A program made the translations under genes and the position numbers. A model generated the notes under the pieces. The model made no database searches, was not told where the DNA came from, and saw nothing but the letters and a program-made list of their open reading frames with translations. Below, piece by piece: positions 1-7,432 of a stretch of DNA of 12,227 nt (positions within the stretch are counted from its first letter, which is position 1; every line of letters starts with the position of its first letter). Source of the DNA: an uncultured Veillonella sp. (lineage in GTDB: Bacteria; Bacillota; Negativicutes; Veillonellales; Veillonellaceae); assembly GCA_934216375.1 (NCBI GenBank), contig CAKQBP010000021.1, positions 1 through 12,227 of the forward strand. The letters are read 5' to 3'.

Positions 1-297
1 CAACAACAACGCGTCTTCCTCGCAAGAGCCCTCGTCCAAGAGGCGGATATTTATCTCATGGACGAACCCTTCAAGGGCGTTGATAAAACAACGGAGCATG
101 CTATTATTTCTCTTTTACAAGAAATGAAAGCTCGAGGCAAAACGGTTATCGTCGTCCACCACGATTTAAATACGGTGCCCCAATATTTCGATTGGGTAAC
201 GATGGTAAACAAACAAACTATCGCCTATGGCCCTGTAGCAGATACGTTTACAGACGAAGCTATTGAGCGCACCTACGGCAAGGGGAGGATTGTATGA
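1..297 (+). CDS. Metal (Mn/Zn/Fe) ABC transporter ATP-binding protein, 3' end only
   Basis: This is the C-terminal part of the cytoplasmic ATPase of a metal ABC importer; the 5' end lies left of the window. The frame is open from base 1 and starts with QQQRVFLARAL, the tail of the ABC signature (LSGGQQQR in this family). Walker B follows as YLMDEPF with the D-loop near GVD, and the H-loop is in VVHHDL. The end resembles ZnuC/MntB-type ATPases. The stop overlaps the start of the next permease gene (ATGA at 294-297), so the genes are translationally coupled. Which metal is carried cannot be told from this fragment. The solute-binding protein of the system is not visible and is presumably upstream. 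Confidence 0.93.
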   Translation, partial: QQQRVFLARALVQEADIYLMDEPFKGVDKTTEHAIISLLQEMKARGKTVIVVHHDLNTVPQYFDWVTMVNKQTIAYGPVADTFTDEAIERTYGKGRIV

Positions 298-1259
298 CCA
301 TATTCCAATCCTATACGACGCAGATGGTACTGCTCGGCACGGCGCTATTAGGCCTTGCTAGCGGTATCGCTGGTACCTTTGCGGTACTTCGCAAGGAAAG
401 CCTCATCGGTGACGGCCTATCTCATGCAGCACTACCCGGTGTGGTCATTGCCTTCTTGCTGACGGGCATCAAGGACATCGAAGTTCTCATCACAGGTGCT
501 GCCCTATCCTCTATCACTGCGGCTTGGCTCATTACCATCACCGTAGAAAACAGCAAAATCAAATTTGATGGTGCTTTAGCCACTATACTCTCCGCCTTCT
601 TTGGGCTCGGTATGGTATTGCTCACCTATGTACAAAGCTTAAACGATGCTGGTCAAGCGGGACTTTCAAAATTCATATTTGGACAGGCAGCCACCATATT
701 GGCGCGCGACGTGTATATCACATCTGCAGCAGCGCTCATCATCATCGTGTTAACCGCATTATTCTGGAAAGAGTTAAAGCTCATCTCCTTCGATGTGGAA
801 TACGCTAAAACATTGCAAATTCCCGTCACTTTTACCCTAATTTTATATCGTTCACTATTGATCATGACCATCATCATCGGCATTCAATCAGTAGGCGCTA
901 TCTTGATTAGCTCCCTCCTCATTGCACCCGCCGTAGGGGCAAGACAGTGGACGAATAAACTGGGTACCATGTGTATATTAGCAGGATTTTTTGGCATGAT
1001 ATCCGCCATCGGCGGTACTATCTGGAGTACATCGGTACCAAAACTACCAACAGGTCCAGCTATCATCGTCATTTTATCGATTCTTGTATTATTGAGCCTC
1101 ATCTTTGCTCCCAACAGAGGTATGCTCTGGCAGTTCCGCAAAAATAAACAATCAAAACAAGCATTATTGTCAGAAACCGGAATGGCTCACAAATCTAAGG
1201 CACAGCAAAGCACTTACCCACTTGAGGACGCACAACCTCGCATAGGAGGTGCCCCATGA
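294..1259 (+). CDS. Metal ABC transporter permease (ABC-3 family), first of two
   Basis: This is a 321-residue inner-membrane permease of the ABC-3 family (ZnuB/MntC/TroC type). It forms the metal channel with the next gene product and the ATPase before it. Hydrophobic segments run almost end to end up to about residue 270. The family hallmark GDGLSHAALPG, at about residues 39-49, is the conserved cytoplasmic motif after the first helices. A later SVGAILISSLLIAPA segment matches the conserved pore helix. A polar tail of about 45 residues, rich in K, Q and S, follows the last helix. The start is supported by a strong AGGGGAGG at 281-288, 5 bases before the ATG. Overlaps of 4 bases at both ends show a tight operon. 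Substrate among Mn, Zn and Fe is unresolved. Confidence 0.93.
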   Translation: MTIFQSYTTQMVLLGTALLGLASGIAGTFAVLRKESLIGDGLSHAALPGVVIAFLLTGIKDIEVLITGAALSSITAAWLITITVENSKIKFDGALATILSAFFGLGMVLLTYVQSLNDAGQAGLSKFIFGQAATILARDVYITSAAALIIIVLTALFWKELKLISFDVEYAKTLQIPVTFTLILYRSLLIMTIIIGIQSVGAILISSLLIAPAVGARQWTNKLGTMCILAGFFGMISAIGGTIWSTSVPKLPTGPAIIVILSILVLLSLIFAPNRGMLWQFRKNKQSKQALLSETGMAHKSKAQQSTYPLEDAQPRIGGAP

Positions 1260-2356
1260 CAGTTCATACAGAAATATTACTCATTGCCATTGCGGTGTCT
1301 ATCGCATGTGCCATCCCTGGAGTCTTCCTCGTGTTGCGTCGCATGTCCATGATGTCCGATGCCATTACGCACACCGTATTCCTCGGCATCGTACTCGCCT
1401 TCTTTATGACGGAAGATTTAAACTCTCCATTTCTACTCGTCGGGGCTACCTTGGTTGGCGTAGGCACCGTATGGCTTACGGAAATGATACACAATACGGG
1501 ACTTGTCAACGAAGATGCGTCTATCGGCATCATCTTCCCGCTTCTATTCTCTATTGCCATCATTCTGGTCAGCCTATACAGCGGTAACGCTCATCTCGAT
1601 GTAGATACCGCATTACTCGGCGAAATAGCCTTTGCGCCCTTTGATCGATGGATTGTGAACGGCACAGATTTAGGACCTGTATCGCTATGGATTTCCCTAG
1701 GTGTGGCACTCATCAATTTAATATTAGTCATGCTATTCTACAAGGAATTGCAACTTTCCACCTTTGATCCGCTACTAGCAGGGCTCTTCGGCTTTATGCC
1801 AGCCCTCATCCACTATGTGCTAATGACCATGGTATCCCTCACCGTTGTGGCCTCGTTCCAAGCGGTAGGCGCTATCCTCGTCATTGGCCTCATGATTGGG
1901 CCTGCGGTCATCGCTTATTTATGGACGGACTCTGTGAAAGCCATGCTTACTAGCAGTATCATCATCGGTATTATCTGTGCTGTTATCGGTACAGAAGTTG
2001 CTTTCACCATGGACGTATCCATCGCGGGTTCCATTGCAACCACCATCGGTATTGCACTGATTATCGCTGTTATCGCAACACCGAAGACAGGCTATATCGC
2101 CACATATCGTCGTCAACGTCATTTGCGTCGTCACTATCGAGAAACGATGATGCTATGCCATATTTATACTCATATGGATACGCCTATCGCGCACGTTGAA
2201 AACGGCATTGGCACCATTCACGAGCATTTGAACTGGAGGCCTGACTATACGCATCAAGCTGCTTCACAGCTAAAGAAACAAGGTCTACTATATGTGACAA
2301 ATGGACACTACGTACTGACTGATAAGGGTATAGCACAGGTAAAAGAGATTATTTAA
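1256..2356 (+). CDS. Metal ABC transporter permease fused to a C-terminal winged-helix-like domain
   Basis: This is the second ABC-3 permease of the operon (366 residues), paired with the preceding one. The membrane part covers about residues 1-280 and contains SDAITHTVFLG, the family hallmark but with L where the first permease has P, and a VGAILVIGLMIGPA pore helix. Residues about 285-366 are soluble. They begin with a basic stretch (RRQRHLRRHY), and the end reads like a winged helix: a helix with HQAASQLKKQGLL, then YVTNGHYVLTDKG as the wing. That pattern resembles the DNA-binding part of DtxR/MntR-type regulators. Similar extensions are known on some MntC-type permeases and in chlamydial YtgCR. 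Whether it binds DNA here is unknown. The ATG follows an AGGAGGTG at 1244-1251. Confidence 0.92.
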   Translation: MTVHTEILLIAIAVSIACAIPGVFLVLRRMSMMSDAITHTVFLGIVLAFFMTEDLNSPFLLVGATLVGVGTVWLTEMIHNTGLVNEDASIGIIFPLLFSIAIILVSLYSGNAHLDVDTALLGEIAFAPFDRWIVNGTDLGPVSLWISLGVALINLILVMLFYKELQLSTFDPLLAGLFGFMPALIHYVLMTMVSLTVVASFQAVGAILVIGLMIGPAVIAYLWTDSVKAMLTSSIIIGIICAVIGTEVAFTMDVSIAGSIATTIGIALIIAVIATPKTGYIATYRRQRHLRRHYRETMMLCHIYTHMDTPIAHVENGIGTIHEHLNWRPDYTHQAASQLKKQGLLYVTNGHYVLTDKGIAQVKEII

Positions 2357-2383
2357 ATACAATACCAATACTTTTCCCAACAA

Positions 2384-2430
2384 AAAAGAAGCTAAAATCA
2401 ATGCTGATTTGCAAAGATTTAGCTTCTTTT
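2384..2430. terminator. Bidirectional intrinsic terminator between convergent operons
   Basis: An AAAAGAAGCTAAAATC arm (2384-2399) pairs with GATTTAGCTTCTTTT (2416-2430), leaving one bulged A and a loop of about 16 bases. On the + strand a U-rich TTTTATTATT follows, which ends the metal transporter operon. On the - strand a run of six T follows, which ends the B12-type operon. The remaining 113 bases to the stop of the - strand ATPase (2431-2543) are AT-rich and show no gene or other motif to me. Confidence 0.85.
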
Positions 2431-2543
2431 ATTATTAACTAATTATTTTACATCCTATTAATATAACTGGATTCACGTCAATGACTATCTATAATAAATA
2501 GTGCCAACACTATAATAAGTTCAACGCAATCACAGAAATTCTA

Positions 2544-3323
2544 TTAATTAATAATAGCTTCTAATGGAATTACATGAGGTAACCCATTATCATCAATATA
2601 AATTTTCGTTTTAACACGGTATACATCTTCCATCATGGCTTCTGTAAAGATGTCTTTCGGCGCGCCTTGAGCATATACTGTACCCTCTTTAAGCACGATG
2701 ATTTCATCTGCGAACATAGCCGCCAGATCAAGATGATGCAATGTTACGAGTGTTGTAAAATCATTTTCTTGAGTTAGGTTTTTTAGCAATGTTAACAAGT
2801 CAAATTGCTTATGCAAATCTAAAGCACTTGTCGGTTCATCAAGAATTAGGATTTTAGGTTCTTTTACAAGGGCTTGCGCCATGAACACAAGTTGGCGTTG
2901 ACCACCGCTGAGCTCCATGATGCTGCGCGATGCAAAGCGCTGTAAGTTCAACCGTTCCAATACCTCTTGTGTGGCTGCAATATCCTCATCACTTACACGG
3001 AAGGACATGGATCCCATGCGCCCTAGCATAACGACTTCAAAAACAGATAGATTGACTTTACAGTCATTATCTTGAGACAAATAGCTCACTGTACTACTAA
3101 AATCCTTTGTAGAATATTGAGATACAGGTTTACCATTAACGGAAATCTCGCCCTTGCCTTTCAAAATACCCATAATTGTTTTTAAAAGTGTAGATTTACC
3201 AGCACCGTTAGTACCGATGAGCGCAGTCAATTTACCTGTTTTAGCAGCAAAATCAACGCCCTTTAAGATTTGTCCGTCTTCCGTAGCGGAATAACCAAAG
3301 GTTAGATTATGAACTTCAATCAT
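2544..3323 (-). CDS. FecE/BtuD-type ABC transporter ATP-binding protein (corrinoid uptake)
   Basis: This 259-residue cytoplasmic ATPase powers the FecCD-type importer encoded just upstream. All ABC motifs are intact: Walker A GTNGAGKS (37-44), Q-loop Gln84, signature LSGGQ (138-142), Walker B ILILDEP (158-164), D-loop SALD (166-169) and H-loop His196. Length and layout match the iron-siderophore/heme/B12 ATPases (FecE, BtuD, FhuC). The start ATG overlaps the permease stop by 4 bases and has AAGGAG at 3333-3338. It is the last gene of the riboswitch-controlled operon and is followed by the terminator at 2384-2430. Assignment to corrinoid rather than iron-complex transport comes from the riboswitch, not from this protein. 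Confidence 0.93.
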   Translation of the reverse strand: MIEVHNLTFGYSATEDGQILKGVDFAAKTGKLTALIGTNGAGKSTLLKTIMGILKGKGEISVNGKPVSQYSTKDFSSTVSYLSQDNDCKVNLSVFEVVMLGRMGSMSFRVSDEDIAATQEVLERLNLQRFASRSIMELSGGQRQLVFMAQALVKEPKILILDEPTSALDLHKQFDLLTLLKNLTQENDFTTLVTLHHLDLAAMFADEIIVLKEGTVYAQGAPKDIFTEAMMEDVYRVKTKIYIDDNGLPHVIPLEAIIN

Positions 3324-4369
3324 TTGAAATAGCTCCTTTTCCTAGTTAATACCAACGAGAAGAAGAAAGGTACGCCGATGATTGCCGTCACAATACCGAT
3401 TGGGAACATCGCCCCAGGAACGAGCATCTTACTCGCAATAGATGCGAGAGACAAAATCGCCATGCCACACACTGCAGATAACGGTAAGAAATACCGTTGA
3501 TCCTCACCCACAAGCATACGTGCAATATGTGGTCCTACAATACCGATAAAACCAATGGTTCCAACGAAAGAAACGGCAACGGCTGTAATGATGGAGATGA
3601 AAGCAAACACTTTTACCCGTAAGCTTTCAACATTAACACCAAGACCAGAAGCCTTTTCATCGCCTAATTTTAATGCTGTTAAACGCCAAGATTCACGCAT
3701 CATAAGCGGAAGCATGATTGCTAGCACGATAAGAACAATAGAGATGTTCACCCAATTTGCCTTAGCTAAACTCCCCATCGTCCAGAACACGATGTTTTGA
3801 AGGGCCTCAGGAGATGCCATATATTGCATCAAGGATTGAAGCGCTTGGAACAAGAACATCATGCCGATACCGGCGAGAATCATCGTTTCAGAGGAGAAGT
3901 TCTTAATCTTATTAATGGAATAGATAAAGAAACTCGTCAAACTAGCAAATACAAAGGCGCCAAATGGAACCATAAAGACACCTAAAAACTCTAATGCACT
4001 AGCGCCTACAACAACCATAAGAGATGCACCGAAGCCAGCCCCTGCGGATATACCTAGTGTATATGGGCTAGATAACGGATTATCAAGAATAGTCTGCATG
4101 CCAGCACCAGCAATGCCCAAAGAAGCACCTACGAGCAACGCCATAATGGCCGTCGGAAGACGAATCGACCAAATGATAACATATGCGTTTTTGGAAACCT
4201 CTGCTGGGTCTATTAATGCGAGCCATACATCACTTAACGTAAGTGATGCAGGACCTACAATAATATCGGTAACAAAACTTACCGCACAAATGATCAGACC
4301 AATGATAATAAACATGAGCTTTTTATAGCTCTGTTTCTTATAATCGTACTGATTGTTAGTTTCTGTCAC
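3320..4369 (-). CDS. FecCD-family ABC transporter permease (BtuC-like)
   Basis: This 349-residue polytopic inner-membrane permease of the FecCD/BtuC family normally works as a homodimer with two copies of the ATPase. Conserved features are visible: RLPTAIMALLVGASLGIAG, then QTILDNPLSSPYTLGIS (the family's Q..NPLA.P..LG region), and GFIGIVGPHIARMLVG near residue 270, which is the ATPase-coupling region. About ten hydrophobic segments fit the family. The start codon is GTG, chosen because AAGGAG lies at 4379-4384, 9 bases upstream and overlapping the stop region of the preceding gene. The gap from the binding-protein gene is only 16 bases and the stop overlaps the ATPase start (ATGA), so the genes are coupled. 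Only one permease gene serves two binding proteins. Confidence 0.93.
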   Translation of the reverse strand: MTETNNQYDYKKQSYKKLMFIIIGLIICAVSFVTDIIVGPASLTLSDVWLALIDPAEVSKNAYVIIWSIRLPTAIMALLVGASLGIAGAGMQTILDNPLSSPYTLGISAGAGFGASLMVVVGASALEFLGVFMVPFGAFVFASLTSFFIYSINKIKNFSSETMILAGIGMMFLFQALQSLMQYMASPEALQNIVFWTMGSLAKANWVNISIVLIVLAIMLPLMMRESWRLTALKLGDEKASGLGVNVESLRVKVFAFISIITAVAVSFVGTIGFIGIVGPHIARMLVGEDQRYFLPLSAVCGMAILSLASIASKMLVPGAMFPIGIVTAIIGVPFFFSLVLTRKRSYFK

Positions 4370-4385
4370 TACGAAAAACTCCTTT

Positions 4386-5558
4386 TTAGTTCAAATGCAT
4401 AAACCAAACGCCACCGTAAGAGAATGGAAGGAATTTATCATAGAATTCCTTAAGTGTGCCTTCAGGATCTACATCCTTGAATTCCTCAGGATAGAATGTT
4501 TTAGCTAAGTATTCGAATACTGCAACGTCATATACTTCACGAGGTAAACCATGGTGAGTAGAGAATACGTTTTTAGATTGAACGGCTTTCAATTCAGGCC
4601 AGCCTTGACGTTCTGTGGTGAAAGCTTTCAATAACTCTTGAGATTTTGCTTCATTTGTATCAAAACCTAAACGCATGGATGTAGGTTTCTTAGGCCAGTA
4701 AGAACCGATGATCATGATGATATCTGGATTTCTTTCCAAAATAAATTCTGGGTTAACAGGACCTGCTTTTTGAACTACATCCTTAGTAATAAGGTCACCA
4801 CCTACTTGAGTTGCCAATGCGCCCCATGCTACGTTTCCACTATACGCAAAACCTAAACCTTCTGGACCTTCGTTACCTGTTTCAATGTAAACAGTTGGTT
4901 TTGGTTTATTAATTTTGCTAATGCGGTCCATAACTCTTGTTAAACGGTCAGTATAGAACTTGTTGATTTCTGCTGCACGCTCCTCTTTACCCAATGCTTT
5001 ACCGATAGCTTCGATAGATTTTTGGTGATTTTCAAGCTTTTCCGCATGATAATCGATATAGATAGTAGGGATGCCAGCTGCATCAATTTTAGGTTTGTAA
5101 TCAGCTTCATATTGATCTTTGAAATATAAAGGCATGAAAATAACATCTGGGTTTAAGGAAATTACTTTTTCCACATCAAATGTTTTATCATTTACGTTAC
5201 CAATGAGAGGAATTTTTTCCAACTCTGGCACTTCAGATTTGTAGCGATCCCACATATCTGTACGCAATTTGCTTAAATAAGGGTCAATACCAACAATAGT
5301 CTTAGCCACATCTTTACCTTGCAACGCAGCCATAGTCAAGAACGCACCGCCAGAGGCACTCAATTGAACTACTACGCGTTCTGCTGGTTTTTTCAACGTA
5401 ACTTTTTGACCTGTTACGTCTGTAATCTCAATAGATTTACCAGTCTGAGCTGCATCCTTTTTCGCATCCCCAGGACCACCACAAGCAGTCAAGAGCATAC
5501 TCACAATCAGTAGAAAAACGGTGGCAATATAAGCCATAAATTTCTTTTTCTTAACCAT
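4386..5558 (-). CDS. Substrate-binding lipoprotein of the corrinoid-type ABC importer, copy 2
   Basis: This 390-residue extracytoplasmic binding protein of the BtuF/FecB type (periplasmic-binding fold, PF01497-like) hands substrate to the FecCD permease. The N-terminus is a lipoprotein signal peptide: KKKK, a hydrophobic core, then the lipobox LTAC with lipidated Cys26. The mature part begins ITDVTGQKVTLKKPAERVV, the usual opening of this fold, followed by two lobes and a long linking helix around YHAEKLENHQKSIEA. I chose the ATG at 5556-5558, preceded by GAGG at 5565-5568, over a TTG 24 bases upstream, because only the ATG gives a clean signal peptide. It is a close paralogue of the next gene upstream in the operon. 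At 390 residues it is longer than E. coli BtuF, so it belongs to a longer subfamily. Confidence 0.9.
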   Translation of the reverse strand: MVKKKKFMAYIATVFLLIVSMLLTACGGPGDAKKDAAQTGKSIEITDVTGQKVTLKKPAERVVVQLSASGGAFLTMAALQGKDVAKTIVGIDPYLSKLRTDMWDRYKSEVPELEKIPLIGNVNDKTFDVEKVISLNPDVIFMPLYFKDQYEADYKPKIDAAGIPTIYIDYHAEKLENHQKSIEAIGKALGKEERAAEINKFYTDRLTRVMDRISKINKPKPTVYIETGNEGPEGLGFAYSGNVAWGALATQVGGDLITKDVVQKAGPVNPEFILERNPDIIMIIGSYWPKKPTSMRLGFDTNEAKSQELLKAFTTERQGWPELKAVQSKNVFSTHHGLPREVYDVAVFEYLAKTFYPEEFKDVDPEGTLKEFYDKFLPFSYGGVWFMHLN

Positions 5559-5666
5559 AGAATACCTCGATTCAAAATTCAAAACTCAATAAATTCTAAT
5601 AAACACAATGTACGACAGCATTTATATAGTTTTACTCCATCAACTCCTTCTTCACACAACACACTC

Positions 5667-6842
5667 TTAATTCATATGCATAAACCAGATGCCACTATAA
5701 GAGAATGGCAAGAATTTGTCATAGAACTCTTTAAGTGTAGCTTCTGGATCTACATCCGCAAACTCTTCAGGATAGAAGGTTTTTGCTAAATATTCAAAGA
5801 CTGCTGCATCAAATACTTCACGTGGAAGACCGTGGTGCGCAGAGTAAACTTGTTTATTTTCAACAGCTTTTAATTCGCTCCAACCTTGACGTTCTGTGGT
5901 GAAAGCTTTCAACAACGCTTGAGACGAATCTTCGGTTGCTTCAAAACCTAAACGCATAGAAGTTGGTTTCTTAGGCCAGTAAGAACCCATAATCATAATG
6001 ATGTCTGGATTCTTTTCCAATACAAATTCAGGATTAATTGGAGATGACTTTTTAATAGCATCTTTTGTGATTACATCAGCACCAGCCATAGTGGCTAAAG
6101 CACCCCAAGAGTAGTTACCACTAAAGGAGTTACCAAATTCTTCTGGACCATTGATACCCACTTCAATATACACTGTTGGTTTCGGTTTATTGATTTTACT
6201 AACTCGGTCAAGAACTCTTGTCACACGATCTGTATAGAACTTGTTAATCTCCGCAGCACGTTCTTCTTTACCTAAAGCCTTACCGATAGCTTCAATGGAT
6301 TTTTGATGACTTTCAAGTTTTTCAGCATGGTAATCTATATAAATAGTTTGGATACCAGCAGCATCCATTTTTGGCTTTGCATCAGACTCGTACTGATCTT
6401 TCAAATCTACAGGAATAAAAATAACATCTGGATTTAATGCCACAACTTGCTCAGCATTAAATGTTTTATCACCGACTGTACCCACTACTGGAATCTTAGC
6501 TAACTCAGGCATTTCAGCAGTAAAGTGCTTCCACATATCCGCTCTATAATCCTGCAAAGATGTATCCATGCCGGCAATAACCTTCGGCGTATCCTTGCCC
6601 ATAAGTGCGGAAATCGTAAAGAATGGACCACCGGCACCACTCCATTGTAAGACAACTCTCTCTGCTGGCTTTTTAAGCGTTACCGTACGACCTGTTACGT
6701 CTGTGATTTCGATTGGCTTGTTATTTTGCGCCGTATCTTTTTTCGTTTCGCTAGAACCTCCACATGCAGCGATGAGCATACTAACAATTAGGAGGAAAAC
6801 CGTGGCTATGTAAGCCATACATTTTCTTTTCTGTTTAACCAT
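5667..6842 (-). CDS. Substrate-binding lipoprotein of the corrinoid-type ABC importer, copy 1
   Basis: This 391-residue BtuF/FecB-like binding lipoprotein is the first gene after the riboswitch. The signal peptide has a basic start, a hydrophobic core and the lipobox IAAC with Cys27. The ATG at 6840-6842 is chosen because AGAGGG (6848-6853) lies 5 bases upstream. A longer in-frame start at about 6890 would overlap the riboswitch terminator and add a charged leader before the signal peptide. The protein aligns with copy 2 along its full length without large gaps. Long blocks are identical, for example HQKSIEAIGKALGKEERAA, while two blocks differ strongly: about residues 60-120, and the stretch after KPKPTVYIE. 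The 108 bases between the two genes show no terminator, so both are probably on one transcript. Confidence 0.9.
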   Translation of the reverse strand: MVKQKRKCMAYIATVFLLIVSMLIAACGGSSETKKDTAQNNKPIEITDVTGRTVTLKKPAERVVLQWSGAGGPFFTISALMGKDTPKVIAGMDTSLQDYRADMWKHFTAEMPELAKIPVVGTVGDKTFNAEQVVALNPDVIFIPVDLKDQYESDAKPKMDAAGIQTIYIDYHAEKLESHQKSIEAIGKALGKEERAAEINKFYTDRVTRVLDRVSKINKPKPTVYIEVGINGPEEFGNSFSGNYSWGALATMAGADVITKDAIKKSSPINPEFVLEKNPDIIMIMGSYWPKKPTSMRLGFEATEDSSQALLKAFTTERQGWSELKAVENKQVYSAHHGLPREVFDAAVFEYLAKTFYPEEFADVDPEATLKEFYDKFLPFSYSGIWFMHMN

Positions 6843-6847
6843 GAAAT

Positions 6848-6853
6848 CCCTCT
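6848..6853 (-). promoter_or_regulatory. Ribosome binding site that fixes the start of binding-protein copy 1
   Basis: AGAGGG on the - strand lies 5 bases before the ATG at 6840-6842 and downstream of the riboswitch terminator. It decides in favour of this start over an in-frame upstream codon that lies inside the terminator region. Confidence 0.7.
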
Positions 6854-6890
6854 CTTCTCTCAAACTAAAACTATCACTATAAGTGCACAT

Positions 6891-6925
6891 AAAAAGCCCG
6901 TCTCCCCACGAAGAGGAAACGGGCT
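6891..6925 (-). terminator. Riboswitch-controlled intrinsic terminator
   Basis: On the - strand, AGCCCGUUUCCUC pairs with GGGGAGACGGGCU to give a 13-base-pair stem, including two G-U pairs, around a UUCGU loop. A run of five U follows. It lies between the cobalamin aptamer and the first start codon, with only about 48 bases before the ATG. This is the standard placement for an expression platform that stops transcription when ligand is bound. Confidence 0.88.
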
Positions 6926-6926
6926 G

Positions 6927-7060
6927 TCATCTCAGTTAGACTAACTACCACGCCTAATAAGCTAGCATATAGTATGAGCTTTCAACTATGCATAGCTAGT
7001 ATAAATCCATCTATATCAATCCCCATCCCTGTCTCTCGCAGGTCAATCGGCAATTGTTAA
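6927..7060 (-). promoter_or_regulatory. Riboswitch expression platform between aptamer and terminator
   Basis: The stretch links the aptamer to the terminator. It contains GGGAUGGG (7022-7029), which can pair with CCCGUUUC in the 5' arm of the terminator (6916-6923) and is a possible antiterminator. A further hairpin is formed around CTAGC...GCTAG and ATAGT...ACTAT (about 6961-7000). There is no coding sequence here. Confidence 0.5.
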
Positions 7061-7220
7061 TTAGGCAGTTCTCCTGGCTCCAGTTTAACGTTACTTTGCG
7101 CCTTCCCAAAAACTTCAGTGACCGAGAGCATTTCACCCTCTATGCAAAGTACCTCGCTGTTACAGTGGCGTGACCGCTTTGGCTTGTACCAAATTCTCTA
7201 TTAAGTCAATAGACACCTAA
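7061..7220 (-). ncRNA. Cobalamin riboswitch aptamer
   Basis: Read on the - strand, the leader matches the B12-element consensus in order. It has TTAATAGAGAAT, then GCGGTCACGCCACTGTAA (consensus GCGGTCCCGCCACTGT), then a GGTCACTG...TTTTTGGGAAGG block (consensus CACTG..GGGAAG), and finally the B12 box GAGCCAGGAGAACTGCC at 7064-7080. The B12 box differs from the usual AGCCAGGAGACCTGCC at one position (C to A). The closing helix P1 is TTAGG (7216-7220) with CCTAA (7061-7065). A short hairpin follows, CCTG-CGAGAGA-CAGG at about 7030-7043, in the place expected for P13. The element controls the binding-protein, permease and ATPase operon and indicates that the cargo is cobalamin or a related corrinoid. 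Confidence 0.93.
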
Positions 7221-7243
7221 CCCAATCATATGTGATTTTCCTC

Positions 7244-7272
7244 ATCGTAGCATGCACTATATACAGTGTCAA
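7244..7272 (-). promoter_or_regulatory. Sigma-A/sigma-70-type promoter of the B12 uptake operon
   Basis: On the - strand a perfect -35 TTGACA (7267-7272) is separated by 17 bases from -10 TACGAT (7244-7249). Transcription would start near 7237, about 20 bases before the aptamer, as expected for a riboswitch leader. The leader to the first ATG would be about 395 bases long. Confidence 0.8.
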
Positions 7273-7320
7273 TAAACATATAGGGGTACGGCTATCCTTG
7301 TAAAATCTACACTTTTCAGC

Positions 7321-7361
7321 AAAAAAAGCTAAAACTCAACCACTAAGCGGAGTTTTAGCTT
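7321..7361 (-). terminator. Intrinsic terminator after the GNAT gene
   Basis: A perfect 12-base-pair stem, AAGCTAAAACTC (7326-7337) with GAGTTTTAGCTT (7350-7361), has a 12-base loop. On the - strand it is followed by a run of T (7327-7321). It separates the GNAT transcription unit from the promoter of the B12 operon. On the + strand no good T-run follows. Confidence 0.85.
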
Positions 7362-7432
7362 CTCATTAGGACAATCTGTAGAAATGTCCGTCAAATTCTA
7401 TAATTTATTTTTATCGATTAATAACTTTTCCT

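Noticed and set aside
1249..1587. Frame overlapping the second permease on the + strand
   Set aside because: It is a shadow frame rich in H, R and C with no recognisable domain, inside a well-supported permease gene.
5559..5582. TTG start 24 bases upstream for binding-protein copy 2
   Set aside because: There is no ribosome binding site for it; GAGG at 5565-5568 serves the ATG at 5556-5558, and copy 1 starts at the equivalent residue.
6843..6890. Longer N-terminus for binding-protein copy 1
   Set aside because: It would start next to the U-run of the riboswitch terminator and place 16 charged residues before a normal lipoprotein signal peptide; the ATG at 6840-6842 has its own ribosome binding site.
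7123..7128. CUCUCG pairing with the CGAGAGA hairpin loop as the riboswitch kissing interaction
   Set aside because: The bases are complementary, but CUCUCG does not sit in the expected L5 position of the aptamer by my alignment, so I do not claim it.
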